Positions 17,729 to 25,778 of a stretch of DNA of 61,213 bases are shown piece by piece; position 1 is the stretch's first letter; every line of letters begins with the position of its first letter. Source of the stretch: an uncultured Lachnospiraceae bacterium (GTDB lineage: Bacteria; Bacillota; Clostridia; Lachnospirales; Lachnospiraceae); contig CAMWCA010000014.1 in assembly GCA_947172705.1 (NCBI GenBank), positions 1 to 61,213 of the forward strand. Direction: 5' to 3'. Under the pieces are notes generated by a model. That model did not search any database, was not told the DNA's origin, and saw only the letters and a program-made list of their open reading frames with translations. Both the position numbers and the translations under genes were made by a program.

Positions 17729-18202
17729 CTATTTCATTTTCATACGCCGCTTACCGGTACAGGATTCTACCGTCAATTTAAATACCTTGGTTTGAGGTAT
17801 CACCGCCTTGTTGTACGGAAAATCTTCCTCATGATAATGCGCCATTAAAATATCCAGCGCGCGCTCCTTTTCCTCATCCGGCACAATTTCCACAATTCCC
17901 TGACCGATCACGCTCTCGTAATTCATGGTACAGTTTCCATCCTCCAGAATGGTCAGTAACTGGGTATCGCAATCCATCTCAAAGGATGCATGATTATTGC
18001 GGGCGATCAGATCATACTTTTTCCCTTCCAGTGCGCCATGAAAGTAAAGAACCACTTTTCCCTCTTGCAGTTCCATGCCAAAATTCAACGGCAAGATATA
18101 TGGATAGGTTTCATCAAAAAGCGCCAGCCTGCATATCTCACACTTCTCCATCACTTTCAGGATCTCTTCAAATTCTCCGATCTCTCTGTCTGCTCTTCTC
18201 AT
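17729..18202 (-). CDS. Pyridoxamine 5'-phosphate oxidase-family (Nim-like) flavoprotein
   Basis: 157-residue split-barrel FMN-binding protein: EFEEILKVMEKCEICRLALFDETYPYILPLNFG, then LYFHGALEGKKYDLI and the MNYESVIGQGIVEIV strand, as in NimA-like proteins. Some relatives reduce 5-nitroimidazoles; most are uncharacterised, so drug resistance should not be assumed. It ends 13 bp before the MBL lipoprotein start and is probably cotranscribed with it. Confidence 0.85.
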   Translation of the reverse strand: MRRADREIGEFEEILKVMEKCEICRLALFDETYPYILPLNFGMELQEGKVVLYFHGALEGKKYDLIARNNHASFEMDCDTQLLTILEDGNCTMNYESVIGQGIVEIVPDEEKERALDILMAHYHEEDFPYNKAVIPQTKVFKLTVESCTGKRRMKMK

Positions 18203-18253
18203 TTTTACTTTTTCAACCTTTTCTCCATCCCAAGCGCTTTTTGCGCAGGCATA

Positions 18254-21200
18254 TTACTTTTTAAAAATCAGGTATGCTCCGATTCCCAGGGCAATGCTTC
18301 CAAGAAGGATCAATGCTATAATCCCCGCCGCTTTACTGGGCTCCTCCGCCGGAAGTTCTTCCGTTGAATGCAAGGCTTCCTTTGCCTCTTCCAGTTCCTG
18401 CGTTCTTTCCGCCAGAAGATTTTCCTTTGTAGTGTCACTGATGATGATCACGTAATCGGAAGCATGTTTAAACTCATAATTCACCCGTCCCGTACTGCTC
18501 ACCAGAGATGCACACATAAATTCAAAGGTCATGTTTTCTTCATTATAGTAGAACAAATTTGCATACTGTCCAGGAGTTGCCTGTTCCAGCTCCAGGGACA
18601 AGTGCGCCGTGAATCCGAAAACGCCGTCATGACTTAAAGACATTTCCACATATTTTTCATCCTGCACAAAGGCGTTCAACAATCTTCTGGGGATACGGCT
18701 TCTGCCCAGTTCAACCCCCAGGTCAATATCCTCCGGATCGTCACTTTCAATGGTGCTGCCGTCAATGGTCCAGCTTACTTTATCGTTCATTTCCAGAACA
18801 ACTTCCGTTCCTTTTTCCCTGATCTTCTTCAGGGTTTCTCCGTAAACCGTCCCTGTATCGCTTATGGTCATTAAAACTGCATCTTCATTTTCCCCGGCTG
18901 TTTGAGGTTCCGGCGTAGCTGCCGCTATTGTTACCCTGGAAGAGTTTGTATTTTCCTGAACATTCACCGGTGCTGTCGCGGTTCCATCCGATGGAACCTC
19001 AGTTGCCACAGGTGCCGCAGGCGCTGTAGATGCCAATGCTGCTCCCGGGGTTTGCGTCTCTGGCATTGAAGCGGAATGATTCTCCTGTTCTGTCCTGCTT
19101 TCAGCTACAGGCTCTGCTGTGGGTTTTGCCGTAGGCGCTGGGGTAGGCTTTGCCGTGGGTGCTGCTGTTGGCTTTGCTGTAGGCGCCGGGGTAGGCTTCG
19201 CCGTTGGTGCCGGAGTGGGCTTTGCCGTTGGCGCTGCTGTTGGCTTTGCTGTGGGCGCCGGGGTGGGCTTTGCCGTTGGTACTGCTGTTGGCTTTGCTGT
19301 GGGTGCCGGAGTGGGCTTTGCCGTTGGTGCTGCTGTTGGCTTCGCTGTAGGCGCCGGAGTGGGCTTTGCCGTTGGTGCTGCTGTTGGCTTCGCTGTAGGC
19401 GCCGGAGTAGGTTTCTCGGCAGGCTTCTCTGTAGGCACTGCCGTTGCCGCCGGCTTCTCTGTTGCCGCTACTGCCGGTTTTTCTGTGGGTTCACTTGTGG
19501 GATTTATGACCGGCTCTGTAGTAGGCTTTCCAGTGGGTTTTACCGTTGGCGCTGTTGTAGGTTCTCCATCAGGCAGTGCGGTAGGTATTACCGTGGGTTT
19601 CGCTGTAGGTTTTTCTGTAGGCGCTGTGGTAGGTCTTGCGGTGGGTTTCACCGTAGGCGTTGCCGTAGGTTTTGCGGTTGGTTTTGCCGTAGGCTTCGCT
19701 GTGGGCTTTGCCGTAGGTTTCACCACCTGGGTTGGAACCGGGCACGCTGTTTCAGGCATATTCAAGTACACAGGAATTTTAAAAACAAAAGGATTATCCA
19801 GCGCGTTCACCTTGCTGTAAGCCGTTTTTACCATTTGTGACTCCGAATATGGCGCCATTATATTCTGCATATACTGATGGGTATATAAAGTACCATCGCT
19901 TGCATCCACATCAAACTTCTGCAGATACAAAGTATCCTGTCCTCTTAAAATATAATTCTTTGATAAAATCGCCGAACCACCTTTGATAGAGGCATAGGGT
20001 GAATTCCATCCTTCCTTAACTGCTCTTGCAAGCCCGGATTCCACTACCGCTTTCGTAGTGTTACCGGAAGCTCCTATGTTAAAATAATTATAATATCCCA
20101 CATATGCCGGAACCGTAATATAATTTCCGGAGATCAAGGGCGACTTTCCCTCTCCCTGTTCCTGATAAACACGGCAGGCAAGATGGAAGGGACTGACTTT
20201 CAGTCCAACTCCTGTCTGAAAAAAGGCATCTGCATAAGTCATTCCCGCTCCCGGCAGAGCGCCTTTCATAAAGGTATTATTTAAAATATTCTGAACTGCC
20301 GCCTTGGAGTGATAGGAGGGATTATAAGTTAACTGCTCGAATTGAAAAATTCTTGTCTCGTCCAAAAAGTTCCTGGGGTCCAGATAGTATTCTATCGCCG
20401 CCTCTGAAGCAAAATACCAGCCCGGGCTGTGATAATCCACACGGTATGCTTCTTCCGTCTTTGCACTGATCAGGCTTCTTTCCTCACGGTTTTCATTGTC
20501 CACTACTTTTTTCCAGTCAAGCCCTGTATTTTGCCTGACAAAAATCCAGTTAGGATGCTTCTGCTTCAACTGCATCAGTTTATTTTCGTAGGATGCCGGG
20601 AACTGTTCAATATCCGGATACCCTGACCCAACGGAAGCATACATGGCAATCTGCGGGAAATAAGTGTCTTCCCATTCCATAAAAACCTCATTGGAATAGG
20701 CAAGATAGGTTCGATCCACATATCCCGTATAGGTGGTTCCATTCTGTTCAACGGAAATCTGATACCAAATATTATAGTCGGGATCTACCTCAACTCCTTT
20801 GATCAGCGCAGTGGCTCCTGAAGGCACCCTCACCACCTCTTCACCGTCCATGGCAGGCGTCTTCTTTACTCCGTAATCATCGCAAAGGTAAATCAATGCC
20901 ATAACAGTCTCTTGTCCTGCAATTTCACCAAGGGCATTCTGTGCTTCCTTTATGTATTCCTGCATTTCCGGATCTATTCCGGATGCATTGTCCTCCTCCG
21001 GCTCCGGATTCTCTTCTCCTGCCGAACCTTCCTCTCCGGCAGTTCCTTCTTGTCCGGCAGTTCCTTCTTGTCCATCCAAAGACTCTCCTTCGGCAGGGTC
21101 TTCTTCCGGCAGTTCTTCTCCCTCAGCAAGGTCTTCTTCCTCACTCTGGATATCTTCCTCTATATCCTCTTTGGGCGTTTCCGATCCCGATAGTTCTTCA

Positions 21201-21322
21201 CTCTGTACCGGCGTAGTATCTTCCGCTGCTTCTCCCAATTCTGCAGCATAAATCGCCCTGCCAAATACCAGCAGAACGCTCAAACTCAATATAAATGTAA
21301 AAACGCCTCTTTTCTTCCTCAT
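18254..21322 (-). CDS. Surface protein: SH3-like, glucosaminidase-like domain and PT-rich repeats
   Basis: About 1022 residues. The ATG at 21322 is chosen because it has AGAGG five nt upstream and begins a clean signal peptide (MRKKRGVFTFILSLSVLLVF..YAAE); the longer frame starts at a GTG. In order: an acidic E/D/G-rich linker; an SH3-like region (VKKTPAMDGEEVVRVPSGA); a glucosaminidase-like domain (KLMQLKQKHPNWIFVRQNTG, HSPGWYFASEAAIEYYLDPRNF, VGYYNYFNIGASG) that would cut peptidoglycan; about 200 residues of PTAKPTPA-type repeats; a beta-rich domain; and a C-terminal membrane helix (AAGIIALILLGSIALGIGAYL). No LPXTG motif is seen. It is likely a wall-spanning, membrane-anchored hydrolase. 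Confidence 0.85.
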   Translation of the reverse strand: MRKKRGVFTFILSLSVLLVFGRAIYAAELGEAAEDTTPVQSEELSGSETPKEDIEEDIQSEEEDLAEGEELPEEDPAEGESLDGQEGTAGQEGTAGEEGSAGEENPEPEEDNASGIDPEMQEYIKEAQNALGEIAGQETVMALIYLCDDYGVKKTPAMDGEEVVRVPSGATALIKGVEVDPDYNIWYQISVEQNGTTYTGYVDRTYLAYSNEVFMEWEDTYFPQIAMYASVGSGYPDIEQFPASYENKLMQLKQKHPNWIFVRQNTGLDWKKVVDNENREERSLISAKTEEAYRVDYHSPGWYFASEAAIEYYLDPRNFLDETRIFQFEQLTYNPSYHSKAAVQNILNNTFMKGALPGAGMTYADAFFQTGVGLKVSPFHLACRVYQEQGEGKSPLISGNYITVPAYVGYYNYFNIGASGNTTKAVVESGLARAVKEGWNSPYASIKGGSAILSKNYILRGQDTLYLQKFDVDASDGTLYTHQYMQNIMAPYSESQMVKTAYSKVNALDNPFVFKIPVYLNMPETACPVPTQVVKPTAKPTAKPTAKPTAKPTATPTVKPTARPTTAPTEKPTAKPTVIPTALPDGEPTTAPTVKPTGKPTTEPVINPTSEPTEKPAVAATEKPAATAVPTEKPAEKPTPAPTAKPTAAPTAKPTPAPTAKPTAAPTAKPTPAPTAKPTAVPTAKPTPAPTAKPTAAPTAKPTPAPTAKPTPAPTAKPTAAPTAKPTPAPTAKPTAEPVAESRTEQENHSASMPETQTPGAALASTAPAAPVATEVPSDGTATAPVNVQENTNSSRVTIAAATPEPQTAGENEDAVLMTISDTGTVYGETLKKIREKGTEVVLEMNDKVSWTIDGSTIESDDPEDIDLGVELGRSRIPRRLLNAFVQDEKYVEMSLSHDGVFGFTAHLSLELEQATPGQYANLFYYNEENMTFEFMCASLVSSTGRVNYEFKHASDYVIIISDTTKENLLAERTQELEEAKEALHSTEELPAEEPSKAAGIIALILLGSIALGIGAYLIFKK
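19118..19728 (-). repeat. 24-bp tandem repeats encoding PTAKPTxA
   Basis: In-frame tandem array inside the surface-protein gene. The unit is eight codons (PTAKPTAA or PTAKPTPA), most regular at about 19120-19420 and degenerate towards 19728. Proline/threonine repeats of this kind form an extended wall-crossing stalk. Copy number is likely to vary between strains by slippage or recombination. Confidence 0.9.
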
Positions 21323-21616
21323 TCGTACCTCTGCATTCTCATCCGCTTTTCGATTGTTGACGTAATCCACATTACTATATTCCCCAAATTATGTCAACCA
21401 CTAAAACAGCTGAAAAAGTTTATCCAATAGCTTTAAACACGATCAGAAGTATTTCTATGCTGCGTATTTCCACATTTTTGACTCAGTAAATCGCATCTGT
21501 CACATATCCGGATACACAAGAACAAATAACCTAATCCTTACCAAACAACAATTCTTTACAATAATATACGAGTTCGTCTAATGTTGTCAGTTACTCGTCT
21601 CAATTCCATAATAATG

Positions 21617-22057
21617 CTAATCTTTTACCACCCAACGACCACTTCTATTTGTCCCCTCTCTTACAAGGGCACCTTCTTCCTGTAGCTCCTTCATATCTTT
21701 TTGTACCTGTTTTCTTGTTAATTCCATTTTTTCCATAAGCTGAGTTTGGGTTATCATTGGATTTTCTGTCAAAATTGCTAATATTGCTTTTTTTCTTTCA
21801 ACTCCTTTTTTCGGCTCCTTTTCGGCTCCTTTTTGGCTCCTTTTTAGCTCTTCATTAATACCTTCCAAAAATTTTTCATGTATAAACAATCTAGTTATAA
21901 AATAACTTCTATCCTCATCCGTCTCAAATTCTGGTCTTGGAGAACCATTCGCCTCCAATGCATCCAAAATTTTCTTAAATCCGGTGTTTCTACCCTCCGT
22001 CAAATGCAATTCTTTCAGAAAATCCCCCGTTTTTAACTTCTCATACAAGGAGTTCAT
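21617..22057 (-). pseudogene. C-terminal remnant of an AlbA_2/COG2865-type ATP-binding regulator
   Basis: 146 residues matching only the C-terminal part of the COG2865 family: FLKELHLTEGRNTGFKKIL, then NGSPRPEFETDEDRSYFITR, then a winged-helix tail (NPMITQTQLMEKMELTRKQV, GRWVVKD). The N-terminal AlbA_2 and ATPase portion expected upstream is missing. AAGGAG four nt before the ATG could still drive its translation. A simple KGAEKEPKKG-type repeat precedes the helix-turn-helix. It lies at the edge of the AT-rich island and is probably a recombination leftover. The 294 bp between it and the surface-protein gene shows nothing I recognise. Confidence 0.65.
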
Positions 22058-22172
22058 TTATCTCCTTCAGGTAATTCTGAATAATCCCTCCATTATCTTC
22101 GATAACCCGAATGATATTGTATGTCTGTACCGCTTGGCAGGGAAATTGCCACTTACCTATGGCAATCTTGCA
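22041..22172 (-). pseudogene. Unrecognised gene tail fragment
   Basis: A 43-codon open stretch without a start codon, ending YLKEINELLV at the TGA at 22041 and containing KWQFPCQAVQTYNIIRVI. Its composition looks protein-like, and the stop overlaps the start of the COG2865 remnant. Upstream of it the frame is closed by TAG. I cannot assign a family. The opposite strand also has an open frame here, so this is a weak call. Confidence 0.3.
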
Positions 22173-22290
22173 CTAAAGTACAATGACTTGCGGGATTATG
22201 TGAATGCGATGAATTGGTTTAACTACTAATATATACTTTTTTTGCTCAATAGGAACTTTATCAATCTTATTTTTTATCAGATAAATGAAG

Positions 22291-22962
22291 TTACTTTATG
22301 CCATTTTCTGCAAATATTCTCCCTATTTCATAAAGTGCTCCTATTTCAAACCTATTAACTTTATGCAATTTTGAATCGTCATCCTTACGTCTAAAATACA
22401 CACCGTCAAAATACATATACTCATATGTTGGTATGAGATCATATGTCTGATTTGCTTGTATTGTCCCCTCTCCCTTCAGAATTCCCGACATTATAGAATG
22501 ATTTCCATTATATACTACCGTCACTCCTATGGGATATATATATATAGCCATATGATTAATCTTATCAAACCTGAAAGAATTCCCTACATTTTCTCCTATC
22601 GTCAATAATGCATTTACAAATCTTTTCTTATTCCATGTACACACCAAGATAGCATCTTTCGACAAATCTATGTTTATATTGCTTTTTCCTAAGTCAAAAC
22701 TTTCTGTATTTCTAAGTATACGACTATTAAGGGTAGCTTCACCTATATCTTGGAATACACTTTGAATATTCGTAACATTTTCATCTTCGTACAATTCTCG
22801 CACAATGTCAAACAAATGGTAATTAGTCATAGCTCTTACGAGAGAATATGCCGGACTTCTTCGTACATCTTTAATATCACTATTTTCTATAAGTTCATAT
22901 GTAGTACTAAGAATACTATTAAGTTTTTCTTTCTTTATTATTCTTTTATTGCTGAATATCAT
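22291..22962 (-). CDS. Unknown protein at the end of the qat operon
   Basis: 223 residues with no recognised domain, signal peptide or membrane helix. It begins MIFSNKRIIKKEKLNSIL and contains YSLVRAMTNYHLFDIVREL and a beta-rich C-terminal half (HMAIYIYPIGVTVVYNGNHS, YEYMYFDGVYFRRKDDDSK). It starts 13 bp after the qatD stop in the same direction, with the same AT-rich composition, and is the last gene of the run. The four-gene Qat system does not need a fifth gene, so this may be an accessory, a regulator or a passenger. Confidence 0.7.
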   Translation of the reverse strand: MIFSNKRIIKKEKLNSILSTTYELIENSDIKDVRRSPAYSLVRAMTNYHLFDIVRELYEDENVTNIQSVFQDIGEATLNSRILRNTESFDLGKSNINIDLSKDAILVCTWNKKRFVNALLTIGENVGNSFRFDKINHMAIYIYPIGVTVVYNGNHSIMSGILKGEGTIQANQTYDLIPTYEYMYFDGVYFRRKDDDSKLHKVNRFEIGALYEIGRIFAENGIK

Positions 22963-22975
22963 TTACTATTCTCCA

Positions 22976-23707
22976 CTATTTTTTTAACACTTCCGCAAAA
23001 TTTGCTTTTACTCTCTTCTTTACAACATCAATCTCCTGATTATACAATTCACCTATATACTTGTATATTACATCATTAAAATCAATTGTATACTTTTTAC
23101 TCAACCCTTTTGTAAAAGGAGCATCACTTTCAATTAAAATTCTATCTACAGGAATATTTCCAACAATATTTTTCCCATTTGCACTCTGCAACATTTGATG
23201 ATTAATAGAAAAATAACAACCTTGTGCTATTGCTCGCCTTAAATCAGTTATGCCACCAGAATACCAATGCAAAATAACAGTTCCATCAAAACCGTCAATC
23301 ATATCAACTACTTTCTTTGAAGCAAATCGACTATGAACACTTAATATTTTATTATTTCCAGAACACCACTCTAATATTTTTTCAAATACTTCTGTTTGCT
23401 TCGTTACATCTTCTTTTGATTTTTTCGTATAATCCAAACCAATTTCACCAATAAATCTAGTTTCATTTAGCAATTTCTTAAACAGCATTTGTTGATTACT
23501 ATATTGATGCACCAATTCCGGATGAAAGCCCAATGCTAATTGAAAATATTTATTTTCCACATATTGATATTTATACTTTTTAAAGAGCTGTGGTAAATTA
23601 GTCACTGCTATGATATAAGACTTTTTTTGCATAATATATCTTAATATTTCATTCCTATCATCATATAAATCAAAATGCATATGTGCATCCATATAAAAAT
23701 CAAACAT
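22976..23707 (-). CDS. qatD: Qat anti-phage system TatD-like nuclease QatD
   Basis: TatD-family metal-dependent hydrolase of 243 residues. Metal-binding motifs are DAHMHFDLY (residues 7-15), ALGFHPELVH, GEIGLDYTKKSKED, SVHSRFASK, LHWYSGG and IESDAPFTK. In the four-gene Qat system this protein is the presumed DNase. It overlaps the end of qatC by eight bp. Alone it could be mistaken for housekeeping TatD, but gene order and low GC fit QatD. Confidence 0.88.
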   Translation of the reverse strand: MFDFYMDAHMHFDLYDDRNEILRYIMQKKSYIIAVTNLPQLFKKYKYQYVENKYFQLALGFHPELVHQYSNQQMLFKKLLNETRFIGEIGLDYTKKSKEDVTKQTEVFEKILEWCSGNNKILSVHSRFASKKVVDMIDGFDGTVILHWYSGGITDLRRAIAQGCYFSINHQMLQSANGKNIVGNIPVDRILIESDAPFTKGLSKKYTIDFNDVIYKYIGELYNQEIDVVKKRVKANFAEVLKK

Positions 23708-24998
23708 CTATTTTCTCCAAACACTCCCTCATTTCCTTCATTCCACGCACATATAAATCTGCAAATTGCTCTATGTCTTCTTTAATCGGACCTGACTCTT
23801 GAATTCTCAAAAATGCATTATTTTCATCGAAATTATTAAATGCACATTTATAAGTTCTATATGCTTGTCTAGCTATAGGGAGCTTCTTATATTTACTATC
23901 AAAGTATGTACTTGTATCTTGCAATCCCCCCTTTTGGATGGAGGCTCTTCTAATAGTACATGGTAAGCAATATCCGCAATGCATGGTTTTTTTCATGCCT
24001 TGATGTCTTCCGACATCCGGATGTGAACATGACATAGTTTTATCTAATATCTCTTGTAAAAATACTCTGTCTTTACACTCTAAAATCATTTCACCTTTTG
24101 TCTTAAACTGAAATGGATTCTTGATTTTCACTTGAAGACCTAATTCTGCAATTAATTCCTGTAGCATTTCCATATAATATGGATGTGTTGTTCTTGTACT
24201 ACTTGTTCCAGTTCTTGTATATGCTAACGGAATATTTAACGAAATCAAGCCATTTTCCGGTATTATCAATTCTATTTCCTTCCCCATAGCACTTGCATAT
24301 GTAATTGCATGAGCAAAAAACATGAAAGAACGTGAACGTGTAGTGTCCTCCGTTTTATCTTCTTTTCTGGAAACAATTGCTGCATAATTTTGAACAAAAT
24401 AACTTTCATCTATATTAAAGCGGTTAATAAATGCCTCTTTCAACATTCCTTGATATTCTACAGTTCCTTTTCCTCCACCATAATGACTCACAAAAACTAT
24501 ATCTGAAGCATCCGCCTTATCACAGAGCAAATTCAATGCACCTATACAAGAATCCAAGCCACCAGAAAACATACAAATTTTTGATATATTCATATTCTTC
24601 TCAGTTACTTTTTCCCACTTTTTCTTAGCTTTCTCCTCTATCTCCGTCAATTTCCTTTCTCGAAAGTAAATTTTCCACTTGTCTCCTGTAAGAAAGCTTA
24701 ACATCTTTTCTACTAATGACTGACACAAAATCCATTTATCAACACATAATACTGGCATATATAACTCGATTTCTCTGCTCCATGCATCTTCACCGTTTTC
24801 ACGAAGTATCAACCTGTCTGCTGCAAACACCGCAAACGATAAATATAACATATCAACTGCTTCATCTTTGTAGAATTCGGCATAAATATTATTTTGTTTC
24901 CAAAATGTATATTTGAACGCCTTTTTACAATTTAAATCTATAATTTTGCTTTTCTCCACTTCAAATCCATCTTCCGAAAGTTTACAAACTAATCTCAT
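23700..24998 (-). CDS. qatC: Qat anti-phage system QueC-like protein QatC
   Basis: 432 residues. The central PP-loop ATP pyrophosphatase motif is MFSGGLDSCIGALNLL, as in QueC. The zinc-binding cysteines are near the C-terminus (CSHPD..., HCGYCLPCTIRRASI). An N-terminal extension of about 130 residues distinguishes it from biosynthetic QueC. The ATG at 24998 follows GGAGG and lies just after the qatB stop. No other queuosine genes are nearby, which argues against a role in 7-deazaguanine synthesis; a base- or protein-modifying step in defence is the working idea for the family. Confidence 0.88.
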   Translation of the reverse strand: MRLVCKLSEDGFEVEKSKIIDLNCKKAFKYTFWKQNNIYAEFYKDEAVDMLYLSFAVFAADRLILRENGEDAWSREIELYMPVLCVDKWILCQSLVEKMLSFLTGDKWKIYFRERKLTEIEEKAKKKWEKVTEKNMNISKICMFSGGLDSCIGALNLLCDKADASDIVFVSHYGGGKGTVEYQGMLKEAFINRFNIDESYFVQNYAAIVSRKEDKTEDTTRSRSFMFFAHAITYASAMGKEIELIIPENGLISLNIPLAYTRTGTSSTRTTHPYYMEMLQELIAELGLQVKIKNPFQFKTKGEMILECKDRVFLQEILDKTMSCSHPDVGRHQGMKKTMHCGYCLPCTIRRASIQKGGLQDTSTYFDSKYKKLPIARQAYRTYKCAFNNFDENNAFLRIQESGPIKEDIEQFADLYVRGMKEMRECLEKIDV

Positions 24999-24999
24999 G

Positions 25000-25755
25000 T
25001 TACATATCCTCCAATACAGAATAGCATTTTTCATATAGTGCTTCTATTCCATCTTCCATTGACCGGTGTCCGAATATTTTGTCTCTGATTTCCTTTATTT
25101 GAAAAGTTGTTTTAACTTTACTGGAAACATAATCCTTCATTTCTTGTTCAACTTTTACAGTTCTATCAATGTCATCGGAGTATTTTTCTAGACAATATTG
25201 TAAATCATTCAAAATTCTTCCCCAAATATAGCATTCAACGTATGTACCAAGAACCTGTTCCATTAGCTCATTATCAATCCTATCTAATGACTGCAACTCC
25301 AGATTATTATTCTCCATATATTCATACATTTTCGACATTGCATTTACAGCTGCAATCCTTGCCACCGAATCTTCTTTTGAGTCCGCTGAATCTGAAATAT
25401 AATTTACCAAGTCGGAGCAAATCTCTTTTGCACTCTTACCTTGATATTTCAGTCCTAAATCATCAAAAGTTCTCTGATAACCTTGTTGCTGAATATCCGA
25501 GAATATCCTCCCAATATTTACAGCACCTTTAATTCCTGATTTAGAACTCTTAACCAAACCCGCAGTACCACCTGCTGCTTTTACATAGTTTTTTGCAGTT
25601 TTACCAATGCTACCTCCGTGACCATTTATATATTTAGAAAATCCTGTTTTTGTTGTCTGCCAACTAACTTCCGGCTTAGATTGCTGTCCATTGTAATTAC
25701 TTGGCAAAAGACCTTTATTGTCTTTATTTCCTGAATGACTACTTGATGTTCCCAT
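25000..25755 (-). CDS. qatB: Qat anti-phage system protein QatB
   Basis: 251 residues with the typical MGTSSSHSGNK start and a glycine- and serine-rich N-terminal part (INGHGGSIGKTAKNYVKAAGG) followed by an alpha-helical C-terminal half (LDRIDNELMEQVLGTYVE). The biochemical function is unknown. It sits between qatA (24 bp) and qatC (overlapping or adjacent), as in known Qat operons. Confidence 0.85.
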   Translation of the reverse strand: MGTSSSHSGNKDNKGLLPSNYNGQQSKPEVSWQTTKTGFSKYINGHGGSIGKTAKNYVKAAGGTAGLVKSSKSGIKGAVNIGRIFSDIQQQGYQRTFDDLGLKYQGKSAKEICSDLVNYISDSADSKEDSVARIAAVNAMSKMYEYMENNNLELQSLDRIDNELMEQVLGTYVECYIWGRILNDLQYCLEKYSDDIDRTVKVEQEMKDYVSSKVKTTFQIKEIRDKIFGHRSMEDGIEALYEKCYSVLEDM

Positions 25756-25778
25756 AATTTATTACCTCTCTGTACTTT

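Noticed and set aside
19076..19840. Plus-strand ORFs of 230-250 residues rich in GFAVGA or CRRR
   Set aside because: They are shadows of the PT-repeat array on the minus strand; the repeat keeps all frames open and they have no credible start or family.
22976..23707. Housekeeping TatD DNase
   Set aside because: It overlaps qatC and shares the island's low GC; position fits QatD better.
23700..24998. Calling the PP-loop protein a queuosine-pathway QueC
   Set aside because: No queD, queE or queF nearby, a long N-terminal extension, and it sits in a qatABCD gene order.
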